A stretch of DNA of 64,000 bases from Treponema sp. UBA3813 (GTDB lineage: Bacteria > Spirochaetota > Spirochaetia > Treponematales > Treponemataceae): NCBI GenBank assembly GCA_002368605.1, contig DFEB01000019.1, positions 35,111 to 99,110 on the forward strand, written 5' to 3'. Of the stretch, positions 17,118 to 25,486 are shown one piece after another. The notes beneath the pieces are model-generated. The model was not told the origin of the DNA. It saw nothing but the letters and a program-made list of their open reading frames with translations, and made no database searches. The position numbers and the translations under genes are program-made. The first letter of the stretch is position 1. Each line of letters starts with the position of its first letter.

Positions 17118-20100
17118 CTATTTTATAACCTCGTAGGTTGTCATTATACCTTTACCTTTGATGTCACATTCCATTGGTTGTGTGAATTTGACATCTGAAT
17201 CCTTGAGATGGTCGAACACAGCCTGACTCACTCGAATTTCTCCTGGATTGCAAGCAGATTCCATTCGGCTCGCTACATTGACAGTGTTGCCCCATACATC
17301 ATACAAGAATTTCGTCTTTCCGATAACACCCGCAGTTACAGGCCCACAGTTTAAGCCTATTCTCATGCGGAATTGAATTCTCGCACTCTGATTATAGTTT
17401 GCCAAATCTGCATACATGCCTTTTGCAAATTCAACCATAACTCGTGCATGGTCTTTGTTCGGACTCGGTAAACCACACGCCGCCATGTAAGCATCTCCAA
17501 TTGTCTTGATTTTTTCGACACCCATAGCTTTCGCCCTAATGTCAAAAAGCGTGAACAAATTGTTGAGAGCATTTACTATTTCTTCAGCCGTGTGATTGCT
17601 CGAAACTGTCGTAAAACTTACTATATCAGAGAACAAAAGCGTGACATCAGAAAAGCTTTCAGCAACAGAATGCGTTCCGTCTTTTAACTCGTCTGCAATT
17701 TTGTCAGGGAGAATTGCGCGAAGCAACTGGTCAGATTTGTCTTTCTCAGCTGCAAGTTCCACAGTACGCTCGCGAACCATACCCTCAAGCCGGATATTCT
17801 CAAGTTTTATAGCCTTTTGCTTAATATAGAAGACTGCGACAATAATCGAAACAAGAACAATTACAAAAACAATCCAGAATATCGGCATCTGATAGAAATA
17901 AGGCTTCTGAACAAAGAGCATGGCCTCAGCTTCTTCTGAATACAAGCCCTCGCCATTAATCGCCATGACAAGAAAAGTGTGCTTTCCTGGATTGATATTC
18001 GTATAAGAAACGGTACGATTTTTACTCGGTGCGCTGAACTGCTCTTCAAAATTGGTAAGCTGATGCTGGAACTGAATTCGTTCAGGAGCGTCAAAACTAA
18101 GACCCGTAAACTTAATCTCAACACGCTTGGTTCCAGGTTTTAAAACAAATTCCTGAGATTTATTTTTGTATTCCACATTGTCGATTATAACGCTTTCAAT
18201 ATGGACGAGAGGCATCACTGGGTTTTCACGAACTTTAATTGGATCATAAACTGCAAACCCATCAACCATCGTAAACCAAAGCCGGCCATGAGAATCACAA
18301 ATACTTAGCGCTGTAGAGGTAACTCCGTCAGAATCAAGGCCGTCATTCCGATTGTAATATTGAAGCGTCGTAATACGCTCACCTGAAAGGGAAACATCCA
18401 GCAATTCTTTTTTATCAACGGAGGCAATTCCGTAGTTGCTTGTAATCCAAAAAGCTGATGAAGTATCGGGAATAACCTGGAACACGGAGTCAGTACCTAA
18501 TCCGTTATCTGAATTAATATTCTGGAAATCTTTGGGAAGAGAGTGAGCAGAGTCAAAATTTTTGCAATAACTGATACCACTTCCGGTACAAATCCAAAAA
18601 TCTCCTTCCTTATCTTGCATGATTTTAAAAACTACATTTCCGATAAGCCCATCTTCTGAGGAAATGTGATTGATAATAGCTTCGTTTTTCATAAGATAGA
18701 TGCCACCGCCGTCTGTTCCAATCCAAACGATGTCATTAGAATCTTTATGAATACACATTACATATTCGTTTTCAAGACCGTCAATCTGTTTGAATGTATT
18801 AACAGAACCGTCTGCGTGAATAATACTCAAGCCTGTTGTCGTTCCGACATAAAACTCATTAGGAAAAGTCTCAACTGCAACTCTGACTTTGTTTCCTGCA
18901 AGACCGTTGTCAGTGGTCCATGTTTTTATTTCTTCAGTCCGCGGATTAAAAAGAATCTGACCTGGCTTTGTGTAACAACTGACAAGAATTTCATTTTTTC
19001 CTGTTACGCCAACATGCCGTACACGAATATTTTGAGTAAATTCCGTAAGTTTATTTTTTATTTCTTTTTCACCAACATAGCAACGAACGCCCTTATCCGT
19101 ACCAATCCACACTCTGCCGACAGAATCCTCAACAATTGCATTAGCGGTAGTTCCAAGCTTTGTAACACTGAATTTGCCATGAGTCAGCTTTCCGACGCCG
19201 TTTCTGTCGCTTGCAAGCCAAATGTTGCCTTCACGGTCGCGGATAATTCTGTTGACTTTAGCTCCGCGCAAGTCTTTATCATTTGAATCTTCAAATACAC
19301 CATTGTGGAAAGAAATAAGACCGTGTTCTGTTCCAAACAACATAGTGCCGTCTGACATAACATACATTGACCATGTAGAGGTGTTATCAAGAATCGTGTT
19401 TGTCTCTAATCTTTTGATTTCAGAATTATTTATATACAAAAGACCACTTTCTGCCATGCCAAGCCAAAACGCACCGTTCAAATCTTGTACAATCGAACTT
19501 GCAAAATACTTCCCATCAGAATTGTGCGCAAAAAACTCATCAATTTGTGGAAGAGTGTGAAAAAGCCCGTCTGAAAACAGAAAAAGTCCGTTTTCATTGG
19601 AGGTAATAAGCCATACTCGACCAGCCGTATCACAATAGAAGGCAACAGCGATAATTCCCTTTGAGACAGTACCTGCCTGAAACTGAGGCGTAATCAAATG
19701 ACCTTTCGGCGTAAGATAGACAACGCCTGCTGCCGTTCCAATCCAAATATTTCCGACTTTATCTTCACACAAGGCACGCACAGAATTATTCGGCAGACCG
19801 TTTTTAGTAGTGTAGACTTTTGCAGTGCCATCTGGAAGAATTTTATGCACGCCCTCATCGTTTGAACCAAGCCAAATATTGCCTTGAGAATCTTCGAGAA
19901 TCGTACGCACAGAAGAAAACTTATAATCATTTCCGCGGGCGCGCCGTATAGTGTTAAATTCAACTCCGTCAAAACGAACGAGTCCTTCGTATGTTCCTAT
20001 GTTAAGATATCCATCACGCGTTTGCAAAACATCGGTTGCAGTCGTTCCAGTCAATCCGCCGAACGCACTCCAAGTCTGATAAACATAGTTGTCAAGATAT

Positions 20101-20165
20101 GTTTTTTGTGAAAAAGCAAGAGAAGCAACAAAAAAGAGAGGAAATAAAAATAATCTTTTTTTCAT
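17118..20165 (-). CDS. Membrane sensor adenylate cyclase with two-component-regulator beta-propeller
   Basis: 1015 residues. Signal peptide (1-20); about 650 residues of Reg_prop-type propeller repeats (recurring D-x-x-G-x-I-W-I/L-G-T/S); a Y_Y_Y-like Ig domain at about 690-755 (FTGLSFDAPERIQFQHQL); one membrane helix at about 765-788; a short coiled linker; and a class III cyclase domain at about 830-1015. Metal-binding Asp are in LLFSDIVSFT and TIGDAYMA. The purine-selecting Lys (EKIKTIGD) and Asp (FLYDVWGNTVN) are those of adenylate, not guanylate, cyclases. It likely converts a periplasmic signal into cAMP. Co-directional with the UrtA-like gene. Confidence 0.92.
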   Translation of the reverse strand: MKKRLFLFPLFFVASLAFSQKTYLDNYVYQTWSAFGGLTGTTATDVLQTRDGYLNIGTYEGLVRFDGVEFNTIRRARGNDYKFSSVRTILEDSQGNIWLGSNDEGVHKILPDGTAKVYTTKNGLPNNSVRALCEDKVGNIWIGTAAGVVYLTPKGHLITPQFQAGTVSKGIIAVAFYCDTAGRVWLITSNENGLFLFSDGLFHTLPQIDEFFAHNSDGKYFASSIVQDLNGAFWLGMAESGLLYINNSEIKRLETNTILDNTSTWSMYVMSDGTMLFGTEHGLISFHNGVFEDSNDKDLRGAKVNRIIRDREGNIWLASDRNGVGKLTHGKFSVTKLGTTANAIVEDSVGRVWIGTDKGVRCYVGEKEIKNKLTEFTQNIRVRHVGVTGKNEILVSCYTKPGQILFNPRTEEIKTWTTDNGLAGNKVRVAVETFPNEFYVGTTTGLSIIHADGSVNTFKQIDGLENEYVMCIHKDSNDIVWIGTDGGGIYLMKNEAIINHISSEDGLIGNVVFKIMQDKEGDFWICTGSGISYCKNFDSAHSLPKDFQNINSDNGLGTDSVFQVIPDTSSAFWITSNYGIASVDKKELLDVSLSGERITTLQYYNRNDGLDSDGVTSTALSICDSHGRLWFTMVDGFAVYDPIKVRENPVMPLVHIESVIIDNVEYKNKSQEFVLKPGTKRVEIKFTGLSFDAPERIQFQHQLTNFEEQFSAPSKNRTVSYTNINPGKHTFLVMAINGEGLYSEEAEAMLFVQKPYFYQMPIFWIVFVIVLVSIIVAVFYIKQKAIKLENIRLEGMVRERTVELAAEKDKSDQLLRAILPDKIADELKDGTHSVAESFSDVTLLFSDIVSFTTVSSNHTAEEIVNALNNLFTLFDIRAKAMGVEKIKTIGDAYMAACGLPSPNKDHARVMVEFAKGMYADLANYNQSARIQFRMRIGLNCGPVTAGVIGKTKFLYDVWGNTVNVASRMESACNPGEIRVSQAVFDHLKDSDVKFTQPMECDIKGKGIMTTYEVIK

Positions 20166-20249
20166 TCTTTATATTATAAAGAGAATTATCACAATTCACA
20201 ATGAAAAATTTAAGCCAATGTAAATAAAAAAAATTCCGATAATTAAATT

Positions 20250-21380
20250 ATGACTACACGAAAAGCCGTTTTCTTTACTTTTGCATTTTTTCTCTTTGTA
20301 CTGACTGTTCCGCAACTCTGCGCTCAAAATGAAGTTTCCATGTCGCCCAGCGAGGCAGCCGTGAATCGACAAAAACTTGTCGAATACTCAAAACAATTCA
20401 TTGGAAAACCTTATGTCTCCGGGGGAATTGGTCCCAATTCTTTTGACTGTTCAGGACTTATTTTTACAGTCTCAAGGGAAGCTATCGGAGTTCAGCTTCC
20501 AAGAACCACACGGGCGCTTTTCAACTTTTGTAAAGATGTTGATGATAAAGAGCGTGAGGCAGGAGATTTAGTCTTCTTCAAGACAACTTCCAGCGGTGAA
20601 GTTTCGCATGTAGGTCTTTATATAGGCTCAAATCAATTTATTCATGCGGCAAGCGATGGCCCAAATACGGGTGTTATTATATCATCCCTAAAAGAATCAT
20701 ATTGGAAATCTCACTATTACTGCACAAGACGATACCTTCCGGCTTCAAATTCAGAACTTCTTGCTGACACAAAAACAAAATCAAGCGAAAAAGCAAGTGG
20801 AGCAAAATCGGCCGAAAAATCCTCTTCTGGAGAAAATTCTTCGTCATATACATTCGTTCGTTCTGACGGGGATTCTTTCCTCCAATCACTTATAGTTGAC
20901 GCTTCCCTATCCCTCGACTGGAGTTTTTTCACCTCAGAATATTTTCGTCTCAACTGTCGTGGCGGCAATTCCATGATTCATGCCCGATATGCAGGAAAAA
21001 CCATACAGCCAGGAGTGGGAACATACATCAGATTTGATGCCGGAACCGGGAATTTTCAACTTCCCCTTGTAGTCAGCCTTACCTTCAATGAATATGTCAG
21101 GATTTTTGCAGGACCAGTCTTTGCCCTGGGAAATGCTAGTCTCCCCGGCGATTCTGACCGAAAAATTGAAAATTCATTTTTTCCAGGTATTCTTGGTTTG
21201 TGTTTCAGCACCCCTTCTCTCAAAATTGGAAAAACCTTCTTGTCTCTGGTGCAAGATATCCATTACACTGTTTTCAACGACACCGATGGAAGCGCATTGC
21301 CGCTTTCAAAAAGCATTCCGAGCGGACTTGTTTTATCGACCGGCTTGCGTGTAACTCTCCCTTTGAAAGGTGTTTTTTAA
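20250..21380 (+). CDS. NlpC/P60 (C40) peptidase with a C-terminal barrel-like domain
   Basis: 376 residues. Signal peptide 1-25, then an NlpC/P60 domain at about 40-165 with catalytic Cys in FDCSG, His in SHVGLYIG and a second His in FIHAAS. These enzymes cut within peptidoglycan stem peptides. A low-complexity Ser/Lys linker (about 172-200) leads to ~170 residues of beta-rich sequence ending in phenylalanine (LKGVF), like an outer membrane barrel or anchor. Peptidase plus barrel is not the usual C40 layout. A lipoprotein gene follows within five bases. Confidence 0.85.
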   Translation: MTTRKAVFFTFAFFLFVLTVPQLCAQNEVSMSPSEAAVNRQKLVEYSKQFIGKPYVSGGIGPNSFDCSGLIFTVSREAIGVQLPRTTRALFNFCKDVDDKEREAGDLVFFKTTSSGEVSHVGLYIGSNQFIHAASDGPNTGVIISSLKESYWKSHYYCTRRYLPASNSELLADTKTKSSEKASGAKSAEKSSSGENSSSYTFVRSDGDSFLQSLIVDASLSLDWSFFTSEYFRLNCRGGNSMIHARYAGKTIQPGVGTYIRFDAGTGNFQLPLVVSLTFNEYVRIFAGPVFALGNASLPGDSDRKIENSFFPGILGLCFSTPSLKIGKTFLSLVQDIHYTVFNDTDGSALPLSKSIPSGLVLSTGLRVTLPLKGVF

Positions 21381-21384
21381 ATAT

Positions 21385-22023
21385 ATGAAAGCATTTATTT
21401 TACTTTTGACATGTTCTATTCTCTTTTTCTCATGTAAGCCACAAATTTCTATAAAAGCTGGGACTTCTGATGATGCGACAATTTTCTTCTCAACAGGATT
21501 TTCTGAAAGTACCGCAAAAACTCTCAAAAGCGTAAGCGGTTCAGATATGGACGCTCCTCTTTTTAATAAGGACGATGTTCTTATGCTTTTAAAATCAGCG
21601 GGGGCAATAAATACAAGCGCGACGCTTCCAAACCAAAATGAAATCACAACAATCGGAACCTTGCCATCACTTCAAAATCATCCTCTTTCTCAGGCAGGCT
21701 TAATTACTAAAAATCAAAAAAAACTTAGCCTTACGCTGGGACCAAAACAAATAACTGCATTTTACGAACTCTTAACGGAAGACGCCAAAGCTTATCTCGA
21801 CTTGATGATGATTCCTGCGCTTATTGGCGAAACAATGTCCGTTAAAGAATATCGTGAATTACTATCATCAATGTACGGACCTTCCTTCGCAAATGAAATC
21901 GTAGACGGTAAGTTGACGATAAACCTTTCTTCGCCAAATGGAAAAACAAAAGTTGAGGAAACGCTTAATCTTGGAGAACTCCTTACCGCAAATGAAGAAA
22001 AATCCTGGTCAATTACTTTTTAG
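21385..22023 (+). CDS. Small lipoprotein of unknown function
   Basis: About 212 residues. Lipoprotein signal LTCSILFFSC (Cys at about 18). A GTG five codons upstream would start inside the previous stop region; the ATG at 21385 gives the better signal peptide. The mature part is polar with a helical middle (GPKQITAFYELLTEDAKAYLDLMMIPALIG). I do not recognise the family. It follows the NlpC/P60 gene closely, and its 3' end overlaps the convergent MMPL exporter gene by 11 bases, so the two transcripts are complementary at their ends. Confidence 0.75.
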   Translation: MKAFILLLTCSILFFSCKPQISIKAGTSDDATIFFSTGFSESTAKTLKSVSGSDMDAPLFNKDDVLMLLKSAGAINTSATLPNQNEITTIGTLPSLQNHPLSQAGLITKNQKKLSLTLGPKQITAFYELLTEDAKAYLDLMMIPALIGETMSVKEYRELLSSMYGPSFANEIVDGKLTINLSSPNGKTKVEETLNLGELLTANEEKSWSITF

Positions 22024-24385
22024 TCATGCAGAAAGCAGAAAGAACCGCCGTTGACAAACCGACAAAAACCGTAAGCCCCAGCATGTGCACTGGGGGAAAA
22101 GTTGAAATCGCCAGCGCGCCAAACGAGAGTGCCGTCGTCACAAATGATAGCAAAATCGCAAAAGTATTAAGGCTAGAATTCTCTGACTCTGTTTTTTGAC
22201 TTCCTTCAATCGCATAAATAATGTAGTCTAAGCCCAAGCCAAAGACTAAAACAAGAGCTGTAACAGGGAAAAAACTCAGGTGAATTTTACAGAGAATTAA
22301 AATCGCTGTCGTAACAAGCGTAACAATCAGGGGAATTGCCGCGATTTTCAGAACAAGCTTGGGACGATAACAGAAAAATAAAATTCCAAGCACGAAAACA
22401 AAGGCAAGGGCAAGCGTCAAAATCATGGATTTTGAGAGGATGTCGAGCTGGGAAGAAATATCCTTCACTTTGTTTACGAAAAATACACCGTCAGTCTGAG
22501 CCGCAAATTCACGAAAGAATTGCTCTTCTTCACCCTTTGCATGCAAGGGAAGCAGGCAAGAATAATAAGAACCGTCAATCTCACCAATCCATAAATTCGA
22601 AATCGCTTCACGAATTGCTGACGGAAGATGGCCGCCATTAAGATGGATAAAAGAATTTTCTAACGAGCGATAACTGTTTATATAATCCGTAACAAATTTT
22701 TCTGTTTCCAGAGGACTTTCTGCCAGACCAAGCGCATCATACTGATCTCCGGCAAGGGGCAAAAGTTTTTCCGCCGCGTGATAATTCTCAGCCTGCTTTT
22801 TCTCGGAAGGAATAAATTGACTGAGCGAGAGGAAAGTTCCAAGTTTTTTTTCATCTACGCTTTTCGTGAGGAAATTTGAAAGCTCTTCGTTTTTTTGGAG
22901 AAGGGCTTCTTCTGAATCTGCCTTAAGGATAAAATACCAGCCGCTAGAGCCAGTGTTCAGGACTTGTGCCGAAGTAATCTCATTTTGAAGCATATTCTGA
23001 GACATTGAGTACAATTCCTGAATATTATTTTGGATTCTGAAAGAACGGTAGTTAATACCTATAATGATAATAGAAAAAATCACCAGTAAAAGCGGGATAA
23101 AGCGACATTTTGTGAATAGATTCGGAATGGATGCCAGCTTGCTCTCTTTTTTCGAGGGCATTGGCAGGATTGGGTATAATGCGACTACCGACAGATAGGC
23201 TGTTGCCAGACCAAAAAACAAAAATACACTCACTTGTTTTAAAAGCGGGAATGGCGCAAAAAAAAGCGCGGCGAAACAAATCTCTGTAGAAATGAAGCCA
23301 AGCGTAATTCCGCGAAAAATATGTTTCCGAACGGCAGGGCCAGAATCACAGTCAGGATTTGCCTTCCAGTTCACAAAGTAATGAATCGAATAATCAAGGC
23401 ATGTTCCGATAAGCGTTGTACCGAACACAAAGGTAAGAACATGGATTCCGCGGAAAAAAAGCAGAGTCGAGACAAAGCCCATTCCGCAAGAAAAAGTAAC
23501 TGCAAAAGCCGAGACGAGTGCTGGCAAAAATGACCGGAAAATCCATAAGAAAACAAGCACAATTAAAATAAGCGAAACCGTTGAGATGACAGAAATTTGC
23601 GCCTGTGCAGAAGTTGAGCTTTCATAACTATGGAAAGGAACTCCGGAGAAAATAAAATCCAGATTGTCATTTTGGGCTTCTTTTAAAATTTCACAAGCCG
23701 AATATAAATTCCTGACTGTGCTTTTTTTACTTGCAAGGGCAGCACCTTTTTTAGAGACAGTTCCTCGAATCAGGACAAAAAATGCTCCGTCTTTTTCGCG
23801 GGAAAGCACATTATCACGAAGAGCCATATTAGTTGCCGAAACAGCACCGTCTTCTAAAAAATGTCGCAAGGAGCGTTCTGAAAGTAAAAATGGATCTTCA
23901 TCAATAGTAGACAAATCCGAAAAAGAAAATGCGCCATAGACAGTCATGAGCGCATCTTCCGCTATTTGGGAAGCATTTCCCTCTTCAAGCAAAGCACGGG
24001 TCTCTTCATCAAGAAGAAAAAACCGATTTTCATGAAGCCATGCAAGCATTTCAGAAACCGAATCTGAGTCAACATAAAGCGAAAGGGAGTCAAAATAATT
24101 CGGATTCACATTTCCGTCCGAACCTACATACGAAAAATACAGCTTTTCTGCGGCGGATTTTGCGCTTTCAAAAGAATCAGACTTCACGAGAATCGTAACG
24201 GCCCGGCTTGTTTTCTCGGCAAGAGCAGAATCTGCTTTTTGAACTTCACGCAGCGATGAAGATGGCGGAAGAATATCAAACAAACTCGTTGCAAAAGTAA
24301 TTTTTGGAGAAAAAAACAGTGAAACCAAAAACGAAAACAGAATTACAAAATGAAAGAAAAGCCAACAGGGAAAAAATTTTCTCAT
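22013..24385 (-). CDS. MMPL/RND-family exporter (aryl-polyene-type)
   Basis: 790 residues in two homologous halves. Each has one N-terminal helix, a ~200-residue periplasmic loop and five clustered helices (about 265-400 and 640-785). The repeated F-G-x-x-L/T-x-G-x-x-L-D-Y-x-I motif occurs in both halves (GTTLIGTCLDYSIHYFVNW and FGLGLDYIIYAIEG). This is the layout of the lipid exporters found in aryl-polyene clusters. The start overlaps the LolA-like gene by four bases (ATGA), so expression is coupled. Its partners in the first polyene-type operon lie 11 kb away on the other strand. Confidence 0.87.
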   Translation of the reverse strand: MRKFFPCWLFFHFVILFSFLVSLFFSPKITFATSLFDILPPSSSLREVQKADSALAEKTSRAVTILVKSDSFESAKSAAEKLYFSYVGSDGNVNPNYFDSLSLYVDSDSVSEMLAWLHENRFFLLDEETRALLEEGNASQIAEDALMTVYGAFSFSDLSTIDEDPFLLSERSLRHFLEDGAVSATNMALRDNVLSREKDGAFFVLIRGTVSKKGAALASKKSTVRNLYSACEILKEAQNDNLDFIFSGVPFHSYESSTSAQAQISVISTVSLILIVLVFLWIFRSFLPALVSAFAVTFSCGMGFVSTLLFFRGIHVLTFVFGTTLIGTCLDYSIHYFVNWKANPDCDSGPAVRKHIFRGITLGFISTEICFAALFFAPFPLLKQVSVFLFFGLATAYLSVVALYPILPMPSKKESKLASIPNLFTKCRFIPLLLVIFSIIIIGINYRSFRIQNNIQELYSMSQNMLQNEITSAQVLNTGSSGWYFILKADSEEALLQKNEELSNFLTKSVDEKKLGTFLSLSQFIPSEKKQAENYHAAEKLLPLAGDQYDALGLAESPLETEKFVTDYINSYRSLENSFIHLNGGHLPSAIREAISNLWIGEIDGSYYSCLLPLHAKGEEEQFFREFAAQTDGVFFVNKVKDISSQLDILSKSMILTLALAFVFVLGILFFCYRPKLVLKIAAIPLIVTLVTTAILILCKIHLSFFPVTALVLVFGLGLDYIIYAIEGSQKTESENSSLNTFAILLSFVTTALSFGALAISTFPPVHMLGLTVFVGLSTAVLSAFCMTKK

Positions 24386-25041
24386 AATTTAAAAAACTCT
24401 TTTTCTTCATCGCTGAGTTTGTCAGGGTAAGTCTGGTTTGAAAATTCATAGCGGACAAAGTCTCCGCCGGACTCATGAATCGTCATCGTATCGATTGAAA
24501 TCCTTCCGGCCATTTCGATTTCCTCAATAAAATTTCTGACAGAGGAATTTTTCGGAACCAAGTTAATATTCCAGTTGTCAACGGAGCCAATAAATTCCAC
24601 CTCAAAATTCTCGATAAGGATTTCGGCATTTCCCGTAAAAACAGATGACAGGACTTTCGCAAACTGTTCAAATGTTGCGTTTGAATTTGAGCTGAGCACA
24701 GATTTTTTTCCTTTTGCATTCGTCTGAACTATCGCAGATTTTGTCATTGCCATTGAAGAATAGTAGGGCTTTTCGGTCTGCCAGAGAATGCCGTCATCAG
24801 CGGAAACTATGAATGTTCCTGTAGAAACCATTTCGCGCTTGATTCGTTTTATGAGCTTATTTTGCTTGAAATCTCCTTTTGTGATTTTGTTTGAGGAAAT
24901 TGTTGCACACACTTTTATCAAGTTTTCCTTGTCTTTCTCAAAGGATTTAGAATCACTTGCCTGAGAAAAAGAAAAATTTACGGCAAAGACTGCTAACAGA
25001 AGAATAAAAATCAAAGGACGCAAAAAAAATTTGTTTTTCAT
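24382..25041 (-). CDS. LolA-like periplasmic lipid carrier
   Basis: 219 residues with a signal peptide (MKNKFFLRPLIFILLLAVFAVNFSFS) and a LolA-like half-barrel: TKGDFKQNKLIKRIKREM, SADDGILWQTEKPYYSSM and later strands carrying NWNINLVPKN. LolA-like proteins of this type accompany MMPL exporters in aryl-polyene clusters and are thought to ferry the lipid across the periplasm. It overlaps both the thioesterase stop (one base) and the exporter start (four bases), so all three genes form one tightly coupled unit. Confidence 0.8.
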   Translation of the reverse strand: MKNKFFLRPLIFILLLAVFAVNFSFSQASDSKSFEKDKENLIKVCATISSNKITKGDFKQNKLIKRIKREMVSTGTFIVSADDGILWQTEKPYYSSMAMTKSAIVQTNAKGKKSVLSSNSNATFEQFAKVLSSVFTGNAEILIENFEVEFIGSVDNWNINLVPKNSSVRNFIEEIEMAGRISIDTMTIHESGGDFVRYEFSNQTYPDKLSDEEKEFFKL

Positions 25042-25478
25042 CAGTTAAATCCTCCCTGCGCAAGGAATTTCTCGACTTTTTCCGTCCAAATTTTCGGGCA
25101 GACAAATTGCGTTTCGCCAGTCACGGCATTTACACACATTTGGGAAACAGAGCCTCTCGTGGTCAATTCCCCGTTTTTTGCATTGTAAAGCTCAAAATCT
25201 ATTTTTATCATATTTTCATATTCAACAAGAATTGCCTTTGCGCGGCAAAAATCTCCAAAGCGAAGTGAGCGCATATATTTACATTTTACTTCTGTAACAG
25301 GAAAGAGATAGCCAGATTCTTCCATAGCGATGTAGTTGTAGCCGATTTTATCGAGAAGGGCACAGCGGGCGCGCTCAAAATAATTGATGTAATTTCCATG
25401 CCAGACAATGCGCATGGGATCACAATCGTTAAAATCAACTTTGAATTCAATTTCTGCAGATAAACATTCTGGCTTCAT
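25041..25478 (-). CDS. Hot-dog acyl-CoA/ACP thioesterase (YbgC/FadM-like)
   Basis: 145 residues, single 4HBT hot-dog domain. The signature EFKVDFNDCDPMRIVWHGNYINYFERAR (given here as the FNDCDP Asp and the HGNYINYFE helix, about 14-35) carries the catalytic Asp of the YbgC group. In aryl-polyene clusters the thioesterase (ApeK) precedes the carrier and exporter genes, exactly as here. It could release or edit the acyl chain. Downstream genes overlap it; the upstream adenylate cyclase gene ends eight bases before it. Confidence 0.85.
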   Translation of the reverse strand: MKPECLSAEIEFKVDFNDCDPMRIVWHGNYINYFERARCALLDKIGYNYIAMEESGYLFPVTEVKCKYMRSLRFGDFCRAKAILVEYENMIKIDFELYNAKNGELTTRGSVSQMCVNAVTGETQFVCPKIWTEKVEKFLAQGGFN

Positions 25479-25486
25479 TTTTACTC

